Shown here piece after piece: positions 35,666 through 49,925 of a DNA stretch of 64,000 nt (its first letter is position 1; every line of letters starts with the position of its first letter). The notes beneath the pieces are model-generated. The model was not told the DNA's origin. It made no database searches and saw only the letters and a program-made list of their open reading frames with translations. This stretch comes from Plutella xylostella. Taxonomy: Eukaryota; Arthropoda; Insecta; Lepidoptera; Plutellidae. A program made the translations under genes and the position numbers. The stretch lies in NCBI RefSeq assembly GCF_932276165.1, contig NC_063995.1, positions 5,952,001 to 6,016,000 of the forward strand, in the 5' to 3' direction.

Positions 35666-38600
35666 TAACAATATGTTTTCTGTATACGTTTATATGAAAA
35701 CTAGTTTACCCATATGAAAATACTGCAGAATTTTCCAGAGCGAAGGCATGAGGGGCACTCGCGCGGGCCCGCAGTTGACAAACAGCTCGCTACTTAAACC
35801 GTTAGAGCTTTAACTTTGTAAGAAATAGCTACGAGCGCTTAAGTACACCTCTAAACATGTAACTGTTTGTAACGTTGCGTCGTAGTGAACTTTGTAACGT
35901 TATAGTTACTCGGTTAGTTGATGGCGATTAGCTATTCAATACAAAAAAATATATAAAGTTATTTTCATATAAAAAGCTACAAGGTTTTCCAAAGAAGATT
36001 GATGAACTTCTTCATGTTTACTGTTACCGAATGATTAAACCATAAATTCCTCTTTTCACAATAACCAACGTTAAAAATGCTCGAAATTCAACACAACATT
36101 CGCATAACTTTTTTGAAACGCCTGAACCGATTTTAATAAAATATGGCAAAGAACACTCAGGGTAACATTAATCATCACTCTAAAAAAATTAAACGAAAAT
36201 CAGTTCACCTGTTCAACACCCCTCTTTCTCCATCAGGGTTAATAAACATCAACACTAACTGACAGAGCTTTCCAACATGAAACCTGAAGTTACGCAACTG
36301 ACGAACACACTGTATCGCGTCCTCGTTTTTCTGCGTGGGAGGGTAAAGCAGGCGCACACGTGCCGGCGTCCACGGCTCACGGCAGACACGCCCACGCCGC
36401 GTAGTGCCGGCGGGGTTGCCAGCCGCGACGCTACCCGGGGTAATGCCAGACTAGGGCGACGACGGCTGAGGGGTTAACGTGTGACGAGTCTGGCTGATTT
36501 AAGAAATATATGTGTCTTTGTATAGTCAAAATTCATGATTTCGTGTATATAGGTATACGTAAGAGATATTTCTTATTTTAGTAAGTTAGTCATTATTGGA
36601 AAGCCTGATGTGCCGAAGCTTTTAGATTAAAACAAATTATATTCTTTAACAACATAATTCGAATAAAGTAAACCTAATCACTAAGTCACCGACGACTTAC
36701 TGGTTTCCCTCAACTTTTCCAGTAGTTTTCTACTTTTCACCTGGCAACCACGCACGAGGTATACGGGCAGGATTACGACCTTGAGCCAAGGTCGAGGTCA
36801 AGGCGACTGTCTGTTTTCATAGGACTCCCGGAGATGTATGTCGTACTTTGTTCTTATCACTGCTGTCTGAATAAAAAATATTGTCCTTTAGTGGGTTTCG
36901 CTAGCTGTCGGGGAGTGTCATTAAAGGCTAGTGGGTCGATTTGTTGCAAAAAACGTAGGTATTATGTAACACACAACTGGGTCGGGAAGCGTATTACATG
37001 ATTGCGTTGGTTCACATTGATTTTGTATTACGCAATAAACGTAACTTACTATAAAAACACTGGTGAAGAAATAATTTAGTTGCTAATGAAATGGAAAATA
37101 AAATGACTTACTTACGCTGAGTTGCAGAAATGAACTTTAAGCTGTCGACCTTAAAATGTATTGCTGCCTTGCTTGACAGTATACAGTCAGAAACAGACAG
37201 ATGTAGATTTAATGCCTCAATTCCTTTCTGCAACTAAGCGTTAACCGAATTCTCCTTTTTTAAGTTAAAGCAAAAGAAAACAGTCTTTGTCTACAGACAA
37301 AACGGTATAACTGGTAACTCTCATTAAATGTCGCGTCCGTCCGTCCGGCGCCGGAAGTTGTCCGTCCGTTGCCCACCGTGAGTCCGGTAACTCACAGAAA
37401 CTTGTCCGGTATTTCCCTCGTTATGAAGTATTGGCTTTCATGTAACTTCATCCAGCCGCTCTATGTCATTAATCGGGGCAAATTGCTCCTGACTCTTCGG
37501 CTTCGTAAAATATAACGCAACTAAGTTAAAATTACAGAAATTAGGTGTGTTCGAAATATTTTCGGGACCTATGAGTGCCCTGCTGATGTGGACCTAGTGG
37601 CACATCTAAAGAGTCCAGGGGTTCCAGTAAATAAATGATAGAGTAGAATGTATTTTCAGGTGGGCGTGTAATAATGTGAGGTACTAATTATAATAGGTAC
37701 CTAATAACATAAAACGCAACAAGAACATTTACAGTACCTAAACATACCTAACAATAACAATAATGTACTCCCAAATTGATGTCCAAGAAACAAATATGAA
37801 AAGACCAAGACCAGGCAATCTCGGTGACAAAAAAAACACAACTGAAATATTCCTGAGTTTTCATGGTTTCATCACGTCCCCGTAAACAAACACTGCTGAA
37901 GCACACTTCTCCCTCTTGTGATGAGTTTTTAAAATATTAACCAAGGTTTTGCGGCGACATAAGTTTTCGTAAATAACAAAACTTGTTCGCGCTGTCTCAT
38001 CGCTATTATTCCCGTGAGACAACTTTCTGTCTTTTTATCGACTTCGCCAACTCTGGCTTCATCTTATAAAGTGGGTAAATACATGTACAGATATATGTAC
38101 TAGCTGTAGTTGTATTGTTTTAGTGTTTGTGTAGTTTACAATATTACTATGTATGTATAAAGCAAAGTCGCTTCCCGCGTCTGTCTGTATTTATTTAAAA
38201 CTACACAATGGATTTTGATGAGGTTTTTTTAATCAATAGAGTGATTTAAGAGGAAGGTTTTATGTACGTTTATTTCGGAATTCCACGGGAAAACCTCTTA
38301 GGGCGAAACGAAGCCTGCGGGAAAAATTAGGTGACATAATTACCAATAAATCAGTTCATTCCGAAAAATATATTATGAAGTGTGCACAAACAGCACCGTG
38401 CAACCATATTTTTTTCATATTTTATGAATAAAAACTAATATGAAAAATATTTCAGGCAATATAAATCGAGAATTGTTATTTAATTCCTCTAACGATTCCA
38501 CTTACCGGGTGCCGGCGCGATCGCACGATCGTAACAACCATGTCGGCAGCCATATAAAAATGTCAAACAATGATTGCTTTATATTTCCCCTTGTTTCCAG

Positions 38601-41600
38601 TTCGTAACTTTTAATTAAAAGTTCATGGGAACACTACCCCAATTATGACTTTCAGCGCTCAAAATATAAATCAGCCTAAAACCGGCAGTATTAAAATTTA
38701 ATTGTAAAAAAACATGCGCCCTTATTGCTTGTGTATTAAGGTTTATCTTTTCCTGTTTACGTTGCATATTTCATGAAGAAAATGCCAGCGGCTAGCGTGT
38801 TGCATGTGACATCAATTATTTAGGGCCGGTGAAACGAAGCCCATGTTAGTAATAAAACAAATAAGCACGTTTTGTGTGTTAAGGCCAAGGCTTGCTAGTA
38901 AAGGTTCTCTATTTCTCTATACATGACAATCGGCGTTTTATACTGTCTGTACCTATATGTTATCTTTACCCTTTTGCAACAGCTTGAATAGTATAGTGTG
39001 TATAGCTTTCCTTGCTTCTCACATTTTTAAGGCAGTTTAATTTCATTTTATTTATAATTTTAAGTATAGGGAACGTATGTTTTACAATAATTATACTACC
39101 TACTATTAAATCTAAGTGTCCTGCATTCACATATGGGGAGATGTGATTTTTATTAGTATATCTTGTCCCAGGGATTAAGTACTTGTCTAAGACTTGTCTC
39201 CTAGCGGAAATCTGGATTTATGCCTCGATCCAATAGTGAAATCTATAATTATAAAAGTTATATTTAGGTAAATATTTCTCGTAAATACTACTCGACTGAG
39301 CGTTGAGGCTGTAGATACGTGTTGAGGAAAACACCTTCCTCTCATCAGCAAATGTGGTACAATTTGTAGATAAGCCCTTAATAAATATCCCATTCAAAAC
39401 GCCGCCCTAAGCTACTAGTAATAAGAAACTTTTTATACCAGCGAACGAAAATCCCTCGCCTCAAACTCACTTTACTTAGGTGCCGAAAGTTCTCAGTATA
39501 TGCTTGAAGTAAATAATACCCTCGGCACTGCGAATAGAGTTCATTTCGACAAACTTTCATATTTAGTCGGTGAGAGTATTACTGAACATTTGAGCTGTTT
39601 GGGGTTTTTCTTTTCTTGACACATTTACACTTGCAAGTACTTAAGAAAAACCGGGTTAATTGGGAAATTATATGGCGGTCTAGCACGGCAGTACGCGAGC
39701 CCGCCGCCTGGTTTAGGTACTACTAACCTAACATATTTTACGTTCACAGCCATAACCAAATACCTAATCAAAGCTAACCTTAGTCTGAAAAAATGGGCAC
39801 AATAATTTTGAACAACTAATCCTCTTTTCATAAGTAATAATGTTCTACCATTTTTAAGTATACTTAAGTAGGCACTTAAACCTGATAACTACTTTTGAAA
39901 TATCCGATTTTTTATACCATATACAGATGCACTTTAAGTATGTTGAATTAGCAGAGAAAGGCACTATTAGGTACTATTTAAGCACTTCTAAATAAGTATT
40001 ACTATATTATTTCTAAACATTGTTGTAGTTATAGTGTTGGTCGACAGTATACCCATAGCATTGTAATGCTATAAAAACAACTGAGGGGCACAACCAAATG
40101 CTTAAAAAAGCAAAACTTTTCACCGCTGTTTTTCCTAAACGTGTTGTGGTAAAAACGCTGAGTTCATTTTTCACAAAACAATCTACTTATTCCCGAAAAC
40201 TGGGTCAAATGCGATTAAATTTTAGCATAGAACTTTTATACAGGTTGATCTAGTACCTGCCTCCACAAACATAAACTCCATAGTGAGCACCCATCGACGG
40301 AGATTTTAAAATAACATTAGGTATAGATTATAGAAGGGGTATTTTCTTAGGCGTTTTTGATACATCAAAATAAAATGTATTTTGGACCCTTGCCTTGGTC
40401 GTGTTGTCCGATAACAGACATTCAGTTGGAAGTACATCGTAGTAACGCGAGCTAGGAGATGGTCTTACAACTTTGAGTGACGATGATTATGACATATGTG
40501 TGCCAACACCAAAAAAAAAGTTTATTAGGGCAAAAAATATTCTTTTTACTTTCTGACGTGCACTTATTCGTCGCTTCTTCATTAATTTAGAGTTTTAGAA
40601 CTCTAATAGATGATTCCATTAATAATTATAATTATGCTCATCGCTGAAATGAACCCAATCGATGGCAATGTCAATAAGGTAGGTAGGTACGAGTATATTA
40701 AAAATAGCTTTTAGAATTTTTTGCTCATCGTCCCTGTAAGTTTTGACGGAATTATTGACGTAGTAGGTCGATACTGATGCTAAATTATTGAAATATGACA
40801 TTCAACTAACTTCTTATAATTTTGGGGATAACTAACTACAATATGCGTTTGATAGCCATCGAGTAGTGAACACAGCCAGAGCCGACGTCACTGACACCGG
40901 ATCCGCCTTAACTTGCGGAAATTGGCTTGCACCAGCATGTGAACGTACCCTTATACCCCAACTTATGAGGCCAAATTGCATCTTGTTACTCTGTAATAGG
41001 AAGCGCTTTGTCTCGGCATGAATATGGTGAATTGATTTGAATTTTCATCTCGGCAGAGTACAGTATATTCCAATGTAATAACTTTGTAAGCATGAGCGAA
41101 TAAATCACAACGAGCCCGAAACGTTTTATGTAGAGTAATAAGCGAACGGCTGGACCGATTTTGAGGAAACATGGTAGGTAATCTACCTATTCTCGATCAT
41201 GTCAGGGAAAAAGCCATTCGAATCAGATGATCCGTTTTGCAGATACAATGTCCATACCAAACAAATACAGAATGTTCCTTTGCAGATGGTTTATCTAGTT
41301 AAGCTAGGTGTTATATCAAGTATATCAAGCACTTCTTACATACCGATCACGATCACAAAAAAATTGTAAATAAAATTTCCTGCATAGAAATACAGCAGAG
41401 TATTTATAATCAAAATCTTAATTCAATTTGTTCCATGGGAGCGCGGCTCCGGGAAGCCATTACAAGCGGCGCGGACGAGCCAATCATCAGATCGCAATAA
41501 ATCAAAAAGCCAATCGTAGCAGAGCTGTTCACCTCATCGCGGCTAAATTATTACTTCTGGCTTCTGTTGCCAAAACATCGATAACTAGGGTTGCCAAGTT

Positions 41601-41819
41601 TTTTTCTGTAAAATATAAGTAAGAGCCTTACCACAAAAAAATTGACAGTATTTAACAGGTGTTTAGAGCTGTCAAACGCTAACAAAATCTGTCAGATTAC
41701 GTTTAACTGTGTTTAAAGTATTTTGTGGTACTACAGTAATAGTTTTGAAGTTCTTTAAATACTTTAATAATATACTTTAATAGTATATACGTAGTTAAAC
41801 TATGTACTTTATTATTTAA
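35666..41819. other. gene-poor stretch with degraded repeats
   Basis: No supported exon is seen. A GC-rich block at 36330-36475 has an open frame but no family features. A degraded relative of the 5278 repeat lies near 38160-38330 (AATTCCACGGGAAAACC), and an imperfect inverted repeat near 41629-41732 has TTACCACAAAAAA ends. Confidence 0.4.
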
Positions 41820-42060
41820 ATGTAGAGATTATAGAGTCCTGCTGTCGGTACGGACAAAGCCACTGCTCTTATTCGTCAGTCCGTGGGTTTAAATCCGGCC
41901 ATGTACCAACAAAGAATTCTTCATCTCTTCTTCAAAATTATACCACATTACCACTCTTAGGGTGAAGGAAAACATCGTGAGGAAACCTGCACATCTAGAT
42001 TTCTACGGTACGGTGATACGGTTTGCGTTTCTATCACGTGACTTTAAATGTACAGGGAAA
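41820..42060 (+). repeat. degenerate tRNA-derived SINE
   Basis: A B-box-like GTGGGTTTAAATCCGG near 41883-41898 is followed by the block GTGAAGGAAAACATCGTGAGG and GAAACCTGCACAT, a common lepidopteran SINE body. It is too degenerate to be a tRNA gene. Confidence 0.5.
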
Positions 42061-43002
42061 AGCGGGTGACTCACTTGCGTGACCTCGATTGATCTTTACT
42101 GAACATCAGAAGTCAAAAATGAAGGTTTGCCAACGAGCGATCCACCACTCGCATAAAATACGTAGGCAGAAACAGGTAGACCTAGGCAAAGATGGCGGGA
42201 TGACCTGGACAGATTTTTCATCAGGACTAGGAGGGTGACAGCAGAGAGCTGTGGAATAAGCACGGGGAGTAGAGAGTGCCTTTACCCAGCAGTGGGCACA
42301 TATTTGGCTACGAAAAGTCAAAAATATAAAGTATATTTATTATTACAGTAAAGCTATATAATGTATATATAATTTACACATCTTTAGTGAGAGCACATGA
42401 GGAAGATATTAACGCTCATACGTCTAATAATGACCCGGTAAAGGCTATCTGTGCCATAAAAATCATAGCACAGCACAGGCAACTGTATACTTTGTTACAC
42501 AACATTTACAAATCTTTCTTTTTTGTTTTCGAGAACAATCGATATCTAAATAAACAACTCTACTTCAGTCCGCCTTGACATTTAGAAATGACTGGTCATT
42601 AGCTGGAGCCGGTTCAAACTGAGTTATTTTATTAATGTTCCAATCACTGGATTCCCGGATTAAATCCCCAACACAATCATTTCTGATGAAAATGTAAAAG
42701 GAATTGAGGTTATCAAGGGTTTAACTAAGTGTTTTTATTTATTTTATTTATTATACTTTTTAATTAAGTGAACCATCAGATAGACTTAATACCAAAGGTC
42801 AACTGTGGCATGTCTTATTTTTTATAAAATATTCTACGTAGATACGTACGTCTAACCTATATTATTCTTTGTAAATTCTACTTATCACAATAAACAGAAT
42901 CATAATTTGAACTGTCTATTTTGAATACCGAACCGACGAATAATAAAAAACTCTACATATAGTTTTTTCCCTTTTCCCTGGTTCTTTCTATTCAGAACAA
43001 TA
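42061..43002. other. spacer with small repeat fragments
   Basis: A CCCAGCAGTGGGCAC SINE-tail fragment lies near 42287-42301, and a diverged retroposon fragment at 42733-42800. No gene is seen. Confidence 0.4.
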
Positions 43003-43004
43003 TA

Positions 43005-44657
43005 CAGGGTGTCCCAAAAGTCAACGTCATCCCTTAAAGGGCTGATAGGTCAGCTCATGAGAGGCCAGAATATCACAATATGACCTTAGTAAAAACTCGA
43101 TCATTTTCGAGATATTGATACTTTTATAAATTTGCTGAAAATCGACACCTTGGATCAGTTTTTTGCGTGCCGCCGGTACAAAAATCCATATTGTTAGAAT
43201 TTGTTTGGTGTTGCATCACCCTGTATAGCCCTGCTATTGATCGCAGTCAAAAAAAATATCGAGTTATGCTGTATGTTTAAAAAAAACACGGTTTCCAAAG
43301 TCATAAAAGGTAATCGTATTTTTTTATAAACAACTTTGACTCTACATACTGTAAAAAAAATATACCACGCAAACCTGGCACCTTATTTGAAAAGATTGCT
43401 CATTTAATGCAGTTTCCAAAATGGTATGAAACGTTGCTATTGTTTCCATTAACAAAAAAGTTATTGCTATTTTAGTACAAAACGACCTCAATGTAAAATT
43501 GTTTGAAGGAAATTTATCTGACTGAATTTATTAAGGGTAAGTCATGTTGGAATGAGTAAAAGTAAAATAGGTGGTGTGGCCGGGAGTGGGAAAAGAGACA
43601 ACGTTGTCACAGTTAATAAAAAAACGCATTTTGAGTATCTTTCTTGAAAAAAGTGAACTATAGCAACTCCACATTCCCCATAAATGTAGCGCATGGTAAC
43701 GTACATTCCTGAGTAGTTCTAATGTGTGAAATTGTTCAAGTAAAACGCTTACACATGTACATTGTACACCCACAGTATCCAAAAAAGGAACAGATCAGTT
43801 TGTCATTAACATTACCTCTAATTACTTGTTATTTATTTTAAAGTTATTGTTAAACAAAACCAAACTCTGAAAATTATGATTATGACCATTAATTAGTATA
43901 ATTTTTTGCTGATTATGTACTTAATATAATAATGTCGTGTTATAATTTTGACAATTAAAAATAAAAGTTAATAAATGTTTCTTTTTTTTTAAAATAAGGG
44001 GTAAAAACGCAAAATATGTTTTATAAGAGTTTGGTAAGTTTTTTCTTAGCTATTTTTGCGTCATGTATGTTGCCACGGCTGACCCCACCACCTATTTTAC
44101 TTTCACTCATTCTAACATGACTTACCCTTAATAAATTCAGTCAGATAAATTTCCTTCAAACAATTTTACATCGAGGTCGTTTTGTACTAAAATAGCAATA
44201 ACTTTTTTGTTAATGGAAACAATAGCAACGTTTCATACCATTTTGGAAACTGCATTAAATGAGCAATCTTTTCAAATAAGGTGCCAGGTTTGCGTGGTAT
44301 ATTTTTTTTACAGTATGTAGAGTCAAAGTTGTTTATAAAAAAATACGATTACCTTTTATGACTTTGGAAACCGTGTTTTTTTTAAACATACAGCATAACT
44401 CGATATTTTTTTTGACTGCGATCAATAGCAGGGCTATACAGGGTGATGCAACACCAAACAAATTCTAACAATATGGATTTTTGTACCGGCGGCACGCAAA
44501 AAACTGATCCAAGGTGTCGATTTTCAGCAAATTTATAAAAGTATCAATATCTCGAAAATGATCGAGTTTTTACTAAGGTCATATTGTGATATTCTGGCCT
44601 CTCATGAGCTGACCTATCAGCCCTTTAAGGGATGACGTTGACTTTTGGGACACCCTG
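43005..44657. mobile_element. foldback-type DNA element with about 572-base inverted repeats
   Basis: The left arm 43005-43576 and right arm 44086-44657 are reverse complements with only a few mismatches in the stretches compared. Both start CAGGGTGTCCCAAAAGTC from the outside. TA (possibly TATA) lies on both sides, a Tc1/mariner-like target. The 509-base centre is AT-rich with no recognisable transposase. Very high arm identity suggests recent insertion or arm homogenisation. Confidence 0.8.
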
Positions 44658-44659
44658 TA

Positions 44660-47600
44660 TAGCGATGCCAAGTGACAGTCATTCCGTGCCGCTAAGTGTG
44701 ACGATACAATCTGAAATCACATTAACACTCCGATAGTAGTTTTCTTTCAACAATTTGACCTTTCATTTGTTCGTGAGTCGGAATAATATTTCATTTAGAT
44801 ACAACTGTGTAGATAAGTCTGTTGCTATCTACTTCTACCTGTACTCAATGTATTTTTTTCAGAGATTACTTTCAACAACATGTAAGAAATACTTTTTTGT
44901 AAAATCTGTAACAGTATCAGTTTTATATCCAAGTGCTATAACGCTACTTTTTATCCAGGAAAACCCTTTTATGTGTAATGCTTTATTTAATAACTTGTAT
45001 TATTATTAAATTATTTATGTGTAACTCCCGTGGAAAAGTTATCCTAAACATAGTACAAACTGACGCTAGGATCGTAATGTAACTCCTACTAGGTGAACTG
45101 TTCCTTCGATGATAGCAATGCCGTGTGAATAATTGAAGGAATAAAATAAAAGAAGCTATGGACACGAAATATGTAGGTAGAAATGTGTCCCTAGAGGACT
45201 CTCCCTTTTTACCTTTATCGATCTCTTTCTTTTCTTACTGCAGATGCTCAGTTAAATAATATTTTAGTGTCAGCTTTCTCATGTACGTAAGTTCGCAAAT
45301 ATAGATAAGTAATGTTTTTAGTAAACAGAAACATCTACTAAATACGGGTAAATTTTGGTCAATATTGTGTGTAAACTAAATGTTAAGCTTTCACATTTCA
45401 AACTTCACGGTTAAGTTCTATATTGTTAACAAAAACGTAGCTAGAAATCTTTATTTTCACCCAAAAAGTTTATATCTGTCGCCTACGTTACTTCTTCGGA
45501 GGTCGGATTTCAAAAAGCGTTCCAAAAAGGTGTTTAAAGGCTCAGACAGGGCTTTCCAAGGTGAAGGTCGTGAGTCGTGGCGGTGCCCGCGGCCGCTGCC
45601 GCAGTGCGGGGCCCCTGCGACACCGCCGGCCTGCCAACAACTAAATACTAAGTACTTCCAAATTAGAATCAGTGCGCTAAGGTGGCCTACCCATCCGACG
45701 GATTCAACTTATACTTTGGCTAGGGAAATTAAAATCATTTTTATAGCAGGCGAACTCACGACACCGAACTTGAACTGAACTCCTGGGTTGCCAATGTTGC
45801 CATGTGATTCGCGGCACCTTTACGTACTTATCTCAACACTTGTGAAGACTGATCTACCTAACGCCTCACACCATCACACATGCTTTATAAGCTTACTCAT
45901 TTTAAAGGGGAATAATGCTCTAGCCTAGAACACTTCCCCATATCAGATCTCCCTTGCGTTGCCTCAGCGCGTATCATGGTCGCTAGTTTGACGATATAAG
46001 TATTTGGGAAATGATGCAAAAATACTTAAACCTAACCTAACTTCTCACGAAATCCATATCCCACGACACATATACCTAATACCATACACACTTAGGTAAG
46101 ATTGAGTACCTATTGTAAATTTTTGTATAAAAAGTCGAATAGAAGTGCACTTCCGGGTTTTTTGTGTACATGCTAACAAATTGGCAAACGACATAATTGT
46201 ATTTGATTAAAAACTGTTGGATATTGTTACACGTTTAAAGTGCCAATTAAAATCCATCCATCTGAATCAAACTTCGTAGCAATTATTCGTAAAATAACTG
46301 CGTAATATCCTGCAAATGTTTTGTGGAATTAGGCCATGTGCCATGTTTATACACCAGTGTAACATTTACAGATGACGTAACTTATGTCAGAGCATATCGT
46401 CAATGAACAACAAATATTATATGATCTGGCACCTAGCACGTTAACTCAATACAGTCAACATCAAAAGTTTCATAATAAATTGCACAAATTTATCATTACT
46501 ACTGTACTATCTCGAATTCATTGACCCCTTTTCGGATGCCAATACCCAGTTTACAGAAACCTGCATGTATACATAGTTTTCCAATTTCGTACATAGCACG
46601 CACGGCATGTAAAGAAAAATAGATTTCCGCTCAAAAAAATTGTGGAAATAAAAATTATTTCCATGTGCAGTCATAGCTATACCTAAACACTGTTACACTT
46701 ATCTACCTTGTTAATGTACGAGTACAAGTAATTTTATTCAGAAAATGTTAGTTACCTAATTGGTTGTTAAGTAATATGAAGTTGGGTTTCGATAAGGTCA
46801 AAAGCTTAGATTAAAATATACGTACCAGTTGGTGTGTCACATACAAAAACAAAGCAAAAAATCTGTCTTGGTTGTCTATGTGACTGTATGGGAAGTAGAT
46901 ATTTTTTTCGGGAATATCCCAAGGTCATAATAACAAAAGTTGTTCAGAATGAAAAGCTCTGTGACATACTTCCGGATGTGCACCTATGAAAGACTCACGC
47001 TGTATATTCATCGGTCATGCCTTATTAAGGCTTAAATTCACTTGACCAATGAATAAAGTCACAAATCTTCTAACCGAACTAATTCAAAATATGAGCTCAG
47101 TTTTAGAAGTGGGGTGTTATTTGTCGAGACGCGTCTTTTGCACTGACACATCATGTAGTTGGTATTCAAATATCCATGTGCAAAAGTGTATACAATATAA
47201 TGTTACTGCACATGACTGTACAACGCATGCAATAGTCAGTCCCTGTCGCAGTCACAGTTCATAATCATAAAGATGTCAGTTGCCAGCGGAAACAGTGGGG
47301 CAGATCACAAGTGGGGTGACGATTGCGCCTACAAATTGTACCTACCCGTGGAACGATCACTAATACTAGTTCTACATAATGAAAGTTGCAGCAAGATATG
47401 TTCCGTGTTCTCATCGGATAGAAGAAACAAAATAACTAATGCAATCATTTATGGAAAACTTTGAATGTTATTGTCACCTTAGAATTTTATTTAATACTTA
47501 AACCATGATGTACATAAAGTATAACATAAACAACGCCTACGTTACGACGTTAGGCCTCCTTGCTGATTTCTTATTTTTGTTTTTCCTTGGACCACTTCCG

Positions 47601-48797
47601 TGGACGCGCGGTCCTAACGCGGCGCCGAGGCGTTGAAAGCGAGCTACAAGCCTCTAGCTACTAGCTGGAGCGATGCTAAAGGTATAACCGAAGATAAGCG
47701 AAAGTGTCGGACGTTAGTGGAGGCCCTCTGCATCTCTGGGGTGCCATAACAACATACCTTTATCTTCTTCAGAAAACGGACTAAGAATTTGAGAAACTAG
47801 CCTATTCGTTCCTCTTTATTACTTATTAATAATCTATAGAAGGATATTCAACGTGAAACAAAATATTCTGTTTAAATATTTTACTGAAATACAATAAAAT
47901 TTAAATTGAATGTTGGAGCCTTGTTTGGGAACTATTGATTTATTTGCTCTGTACCTATTGCAGGTAACATACCCGTACCCATTGCTCCCAAACAAGGGAA
48001 GTGGAAAATTCATTCAGCAAGACAAATGTAGCTAATGGAGTTCCAAAACGTATCTATTCGCAGTGCAGTGACCAGTAATTGTAGTATTTTGTTACTCGTG
48101 CATTAATATGAACAAAATTTATGAATGATTTCATTGCTCGCGAGTATATTACGAAACGTATGCTGAAGCAACGTAATTAAAATTTAGTGCTGTTAAAACT
48201 AAAGTGTGTCTTTGTAATCTTTAGCAGTACAGGCGGTGCATTGCTGCACACACTTTTCACGGTTAGTTTCGTGGTACCACAGCATGGAAAATCCCTCACT
48301 GGTATTAATAAAGCAGTATTAAATATATTTCACCGTATTCAAATGGGGGCGATATTTGAACGCGTCGGCTAATCCCATGGAGGGCAACTCTCTGCGCAGG
48401 AGTAGATTATAGTTCCTCGAGTGTGTGCACACCAGAACACCAAAGGGACGGCTGGAATGACATACATGACTAAAGATGACTTACATCAAATGCCACTATA
48501 CTATGAAAGCAAGCGAGCAATACATTTAAATAATTTATGTTTAAATGTTTTTAATCTTTAGCACACTAAATGGCCACACGAAATCAGGGTATCAGCTTGA
48601 TACAGGTCTAATAACTAAAACATTGCATTTCATGTCTTATAATAGTGCAGTCTACAAACATACACAAGTTTAAATTTGAGAAACGCATACTGTATGTATA
48701 CTACCAAACATAGACACACACAACAAGAGAGAACATAGAGAAAACAATTTCCAGACCTCTGAAAATAACATTAGTATATCGACTTGAAAATGCTTAC
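44660..48797. other. gene-poor stretch
   Basis: A GC-rich patch at 45560-45640 and the surrounding open frame have no splice or family support. A fragment of the MITE family (TTTCATTGCTCGCGAG) is at about 48130-48150, and a SINE-body fragment (GCATTGCTGCACACAC) near 48237. Nothing else is recognised. Confidence 0.4.
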
Positions 48798-48871
48798 ATG
48801 AGTCTAAATACCCATGTTTTTCTGGAAGCGATTCTACTTCCAACTCATCACGTGTACCAAGAACCATGAAG
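48798..48871 (-). other. weak candidate exon
   Basis: On the minus strand an acceptor (TTTATTTCGATAG) and a donor (CAT|GTAAGC) bracket 74 bases that read FMVLGTRDELEVESLPEKHG in the open frame. The residue mix looks protein-like and distantly recalls the linker after the first motif of ABCC transporters, but I cannot assign it. Its last single base would match the phase of the exon at 29378-29458. Confidence 0.2.
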
Positions 48872-49308
48872 CTATCGAAATAAATTAAGGGCCAACCAGA
48901 AAACCCCGTCATAACAATTTAGTACCAGAATAGTACCGGCTGAATGCGTGGGCGTACGCGGTGGTTCAAGGCTGTTACATTATTGTTACTGTAGTACGAG
49001 TAAGTACTTCAAAAAGTTTTGATGATAAGCATAGTTTATACTTTATACCACACATCAATAAATACATTAAATTTAAACAAAAACGGTAATTTAAACTAGA
49101 CATCCGATTTGAATTAGACCCAATATGCGGTGTATCACATTTTCGTTAATTTCGTATGGAAAATTCAGTTTTTCAGGAAAACTCTACTCATGAAATAATT
49201 TAGAACGATTTATTATAATAAAACAGAAACATACAGTGGCATTCTGGACAAGATCATAAACTCTCATTTGATATTGTCGTGTAATATTAGGTATAGTATT
49301 TATACATA

Positions 49309-49385
49309 CACTCACGAATTTTAAAGAATTCCATTGACATATGGAACGGCAATGGCAGGTGGAACTTTTTCATTGCTCGTGAGTG
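49309..49385. mobile_element. short MITE, CACTCACGAG family
   Basis: CACTCACGAATTTTAAAG at the left and TTTTCATTGCTCGTGAGTG at the right are flanked by TA. At 77 bases it is an internally deleted copy that shares GGAACGGCAATGGCAGGTGG with the fragment at 9855. Confidence 0.65.
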
Positions 49386-49925
49386 TATAATAAATAAATA
49401 AATATGTGGGGACATTTCACACACCGCCATCCGACCCCAAGCTAGGCAGAACCTGTATTATGGGTCTCCGACAGCTGATATATCTACACAAATACATAGA
49501 TAGATACTAGTAGTATTAGAAGTTCACTTATAAATGGTGAGTAGGTTATGGGAAGTACGAAGTACTGGCTATAGCTGTGGGCGTCACATAAGGTAAAGGT
49601 TGTGTAGTGTATATAAGTATAAATCAGCATTGAACACAACATAAATACTGCAATTTGTATACCTACATACCTACCCATAGTATCGTAGTAGTATAATCTG
49701 ATATTGATGAGTCATTAAGCTTTTCTAGGAAATTAAGCCTACACATGGCCATTTATAGAGGTAGTACCTAACTGACGAAACAAACTAGTGATCAATCACT
49801 GATCAATTAAAAAATAAAGTAAAAGCTCCGGTTGTGCGTTAACATAATAAAATATTGGACAAAACGTAACCGCGTTCAATAACGTAATTGTTTACGAAAA
49901 ACAATATCCGTAATCAATCAGATTA
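49386..49925. other. AT-rich spacer
   Basis: No gene or clear repeat is seen. Confidence 0.4.

Noticed and set aside
36277..36477. GC-rich frame of 66 codons
   Set aside because: It has an Arg-rich random composition, no conserved motif and no splice sites.
43531..43782. Open frame in the 43-44.6 kb element as a transposase
   Set aside because: It is 83 codons, straddles the arm-core border and lacks any DDE-type motif.
45380..45778. 132-codon plus-strand frame
   Set aside because: It has no domain, signal or splice support, and its GC-rich part is local.
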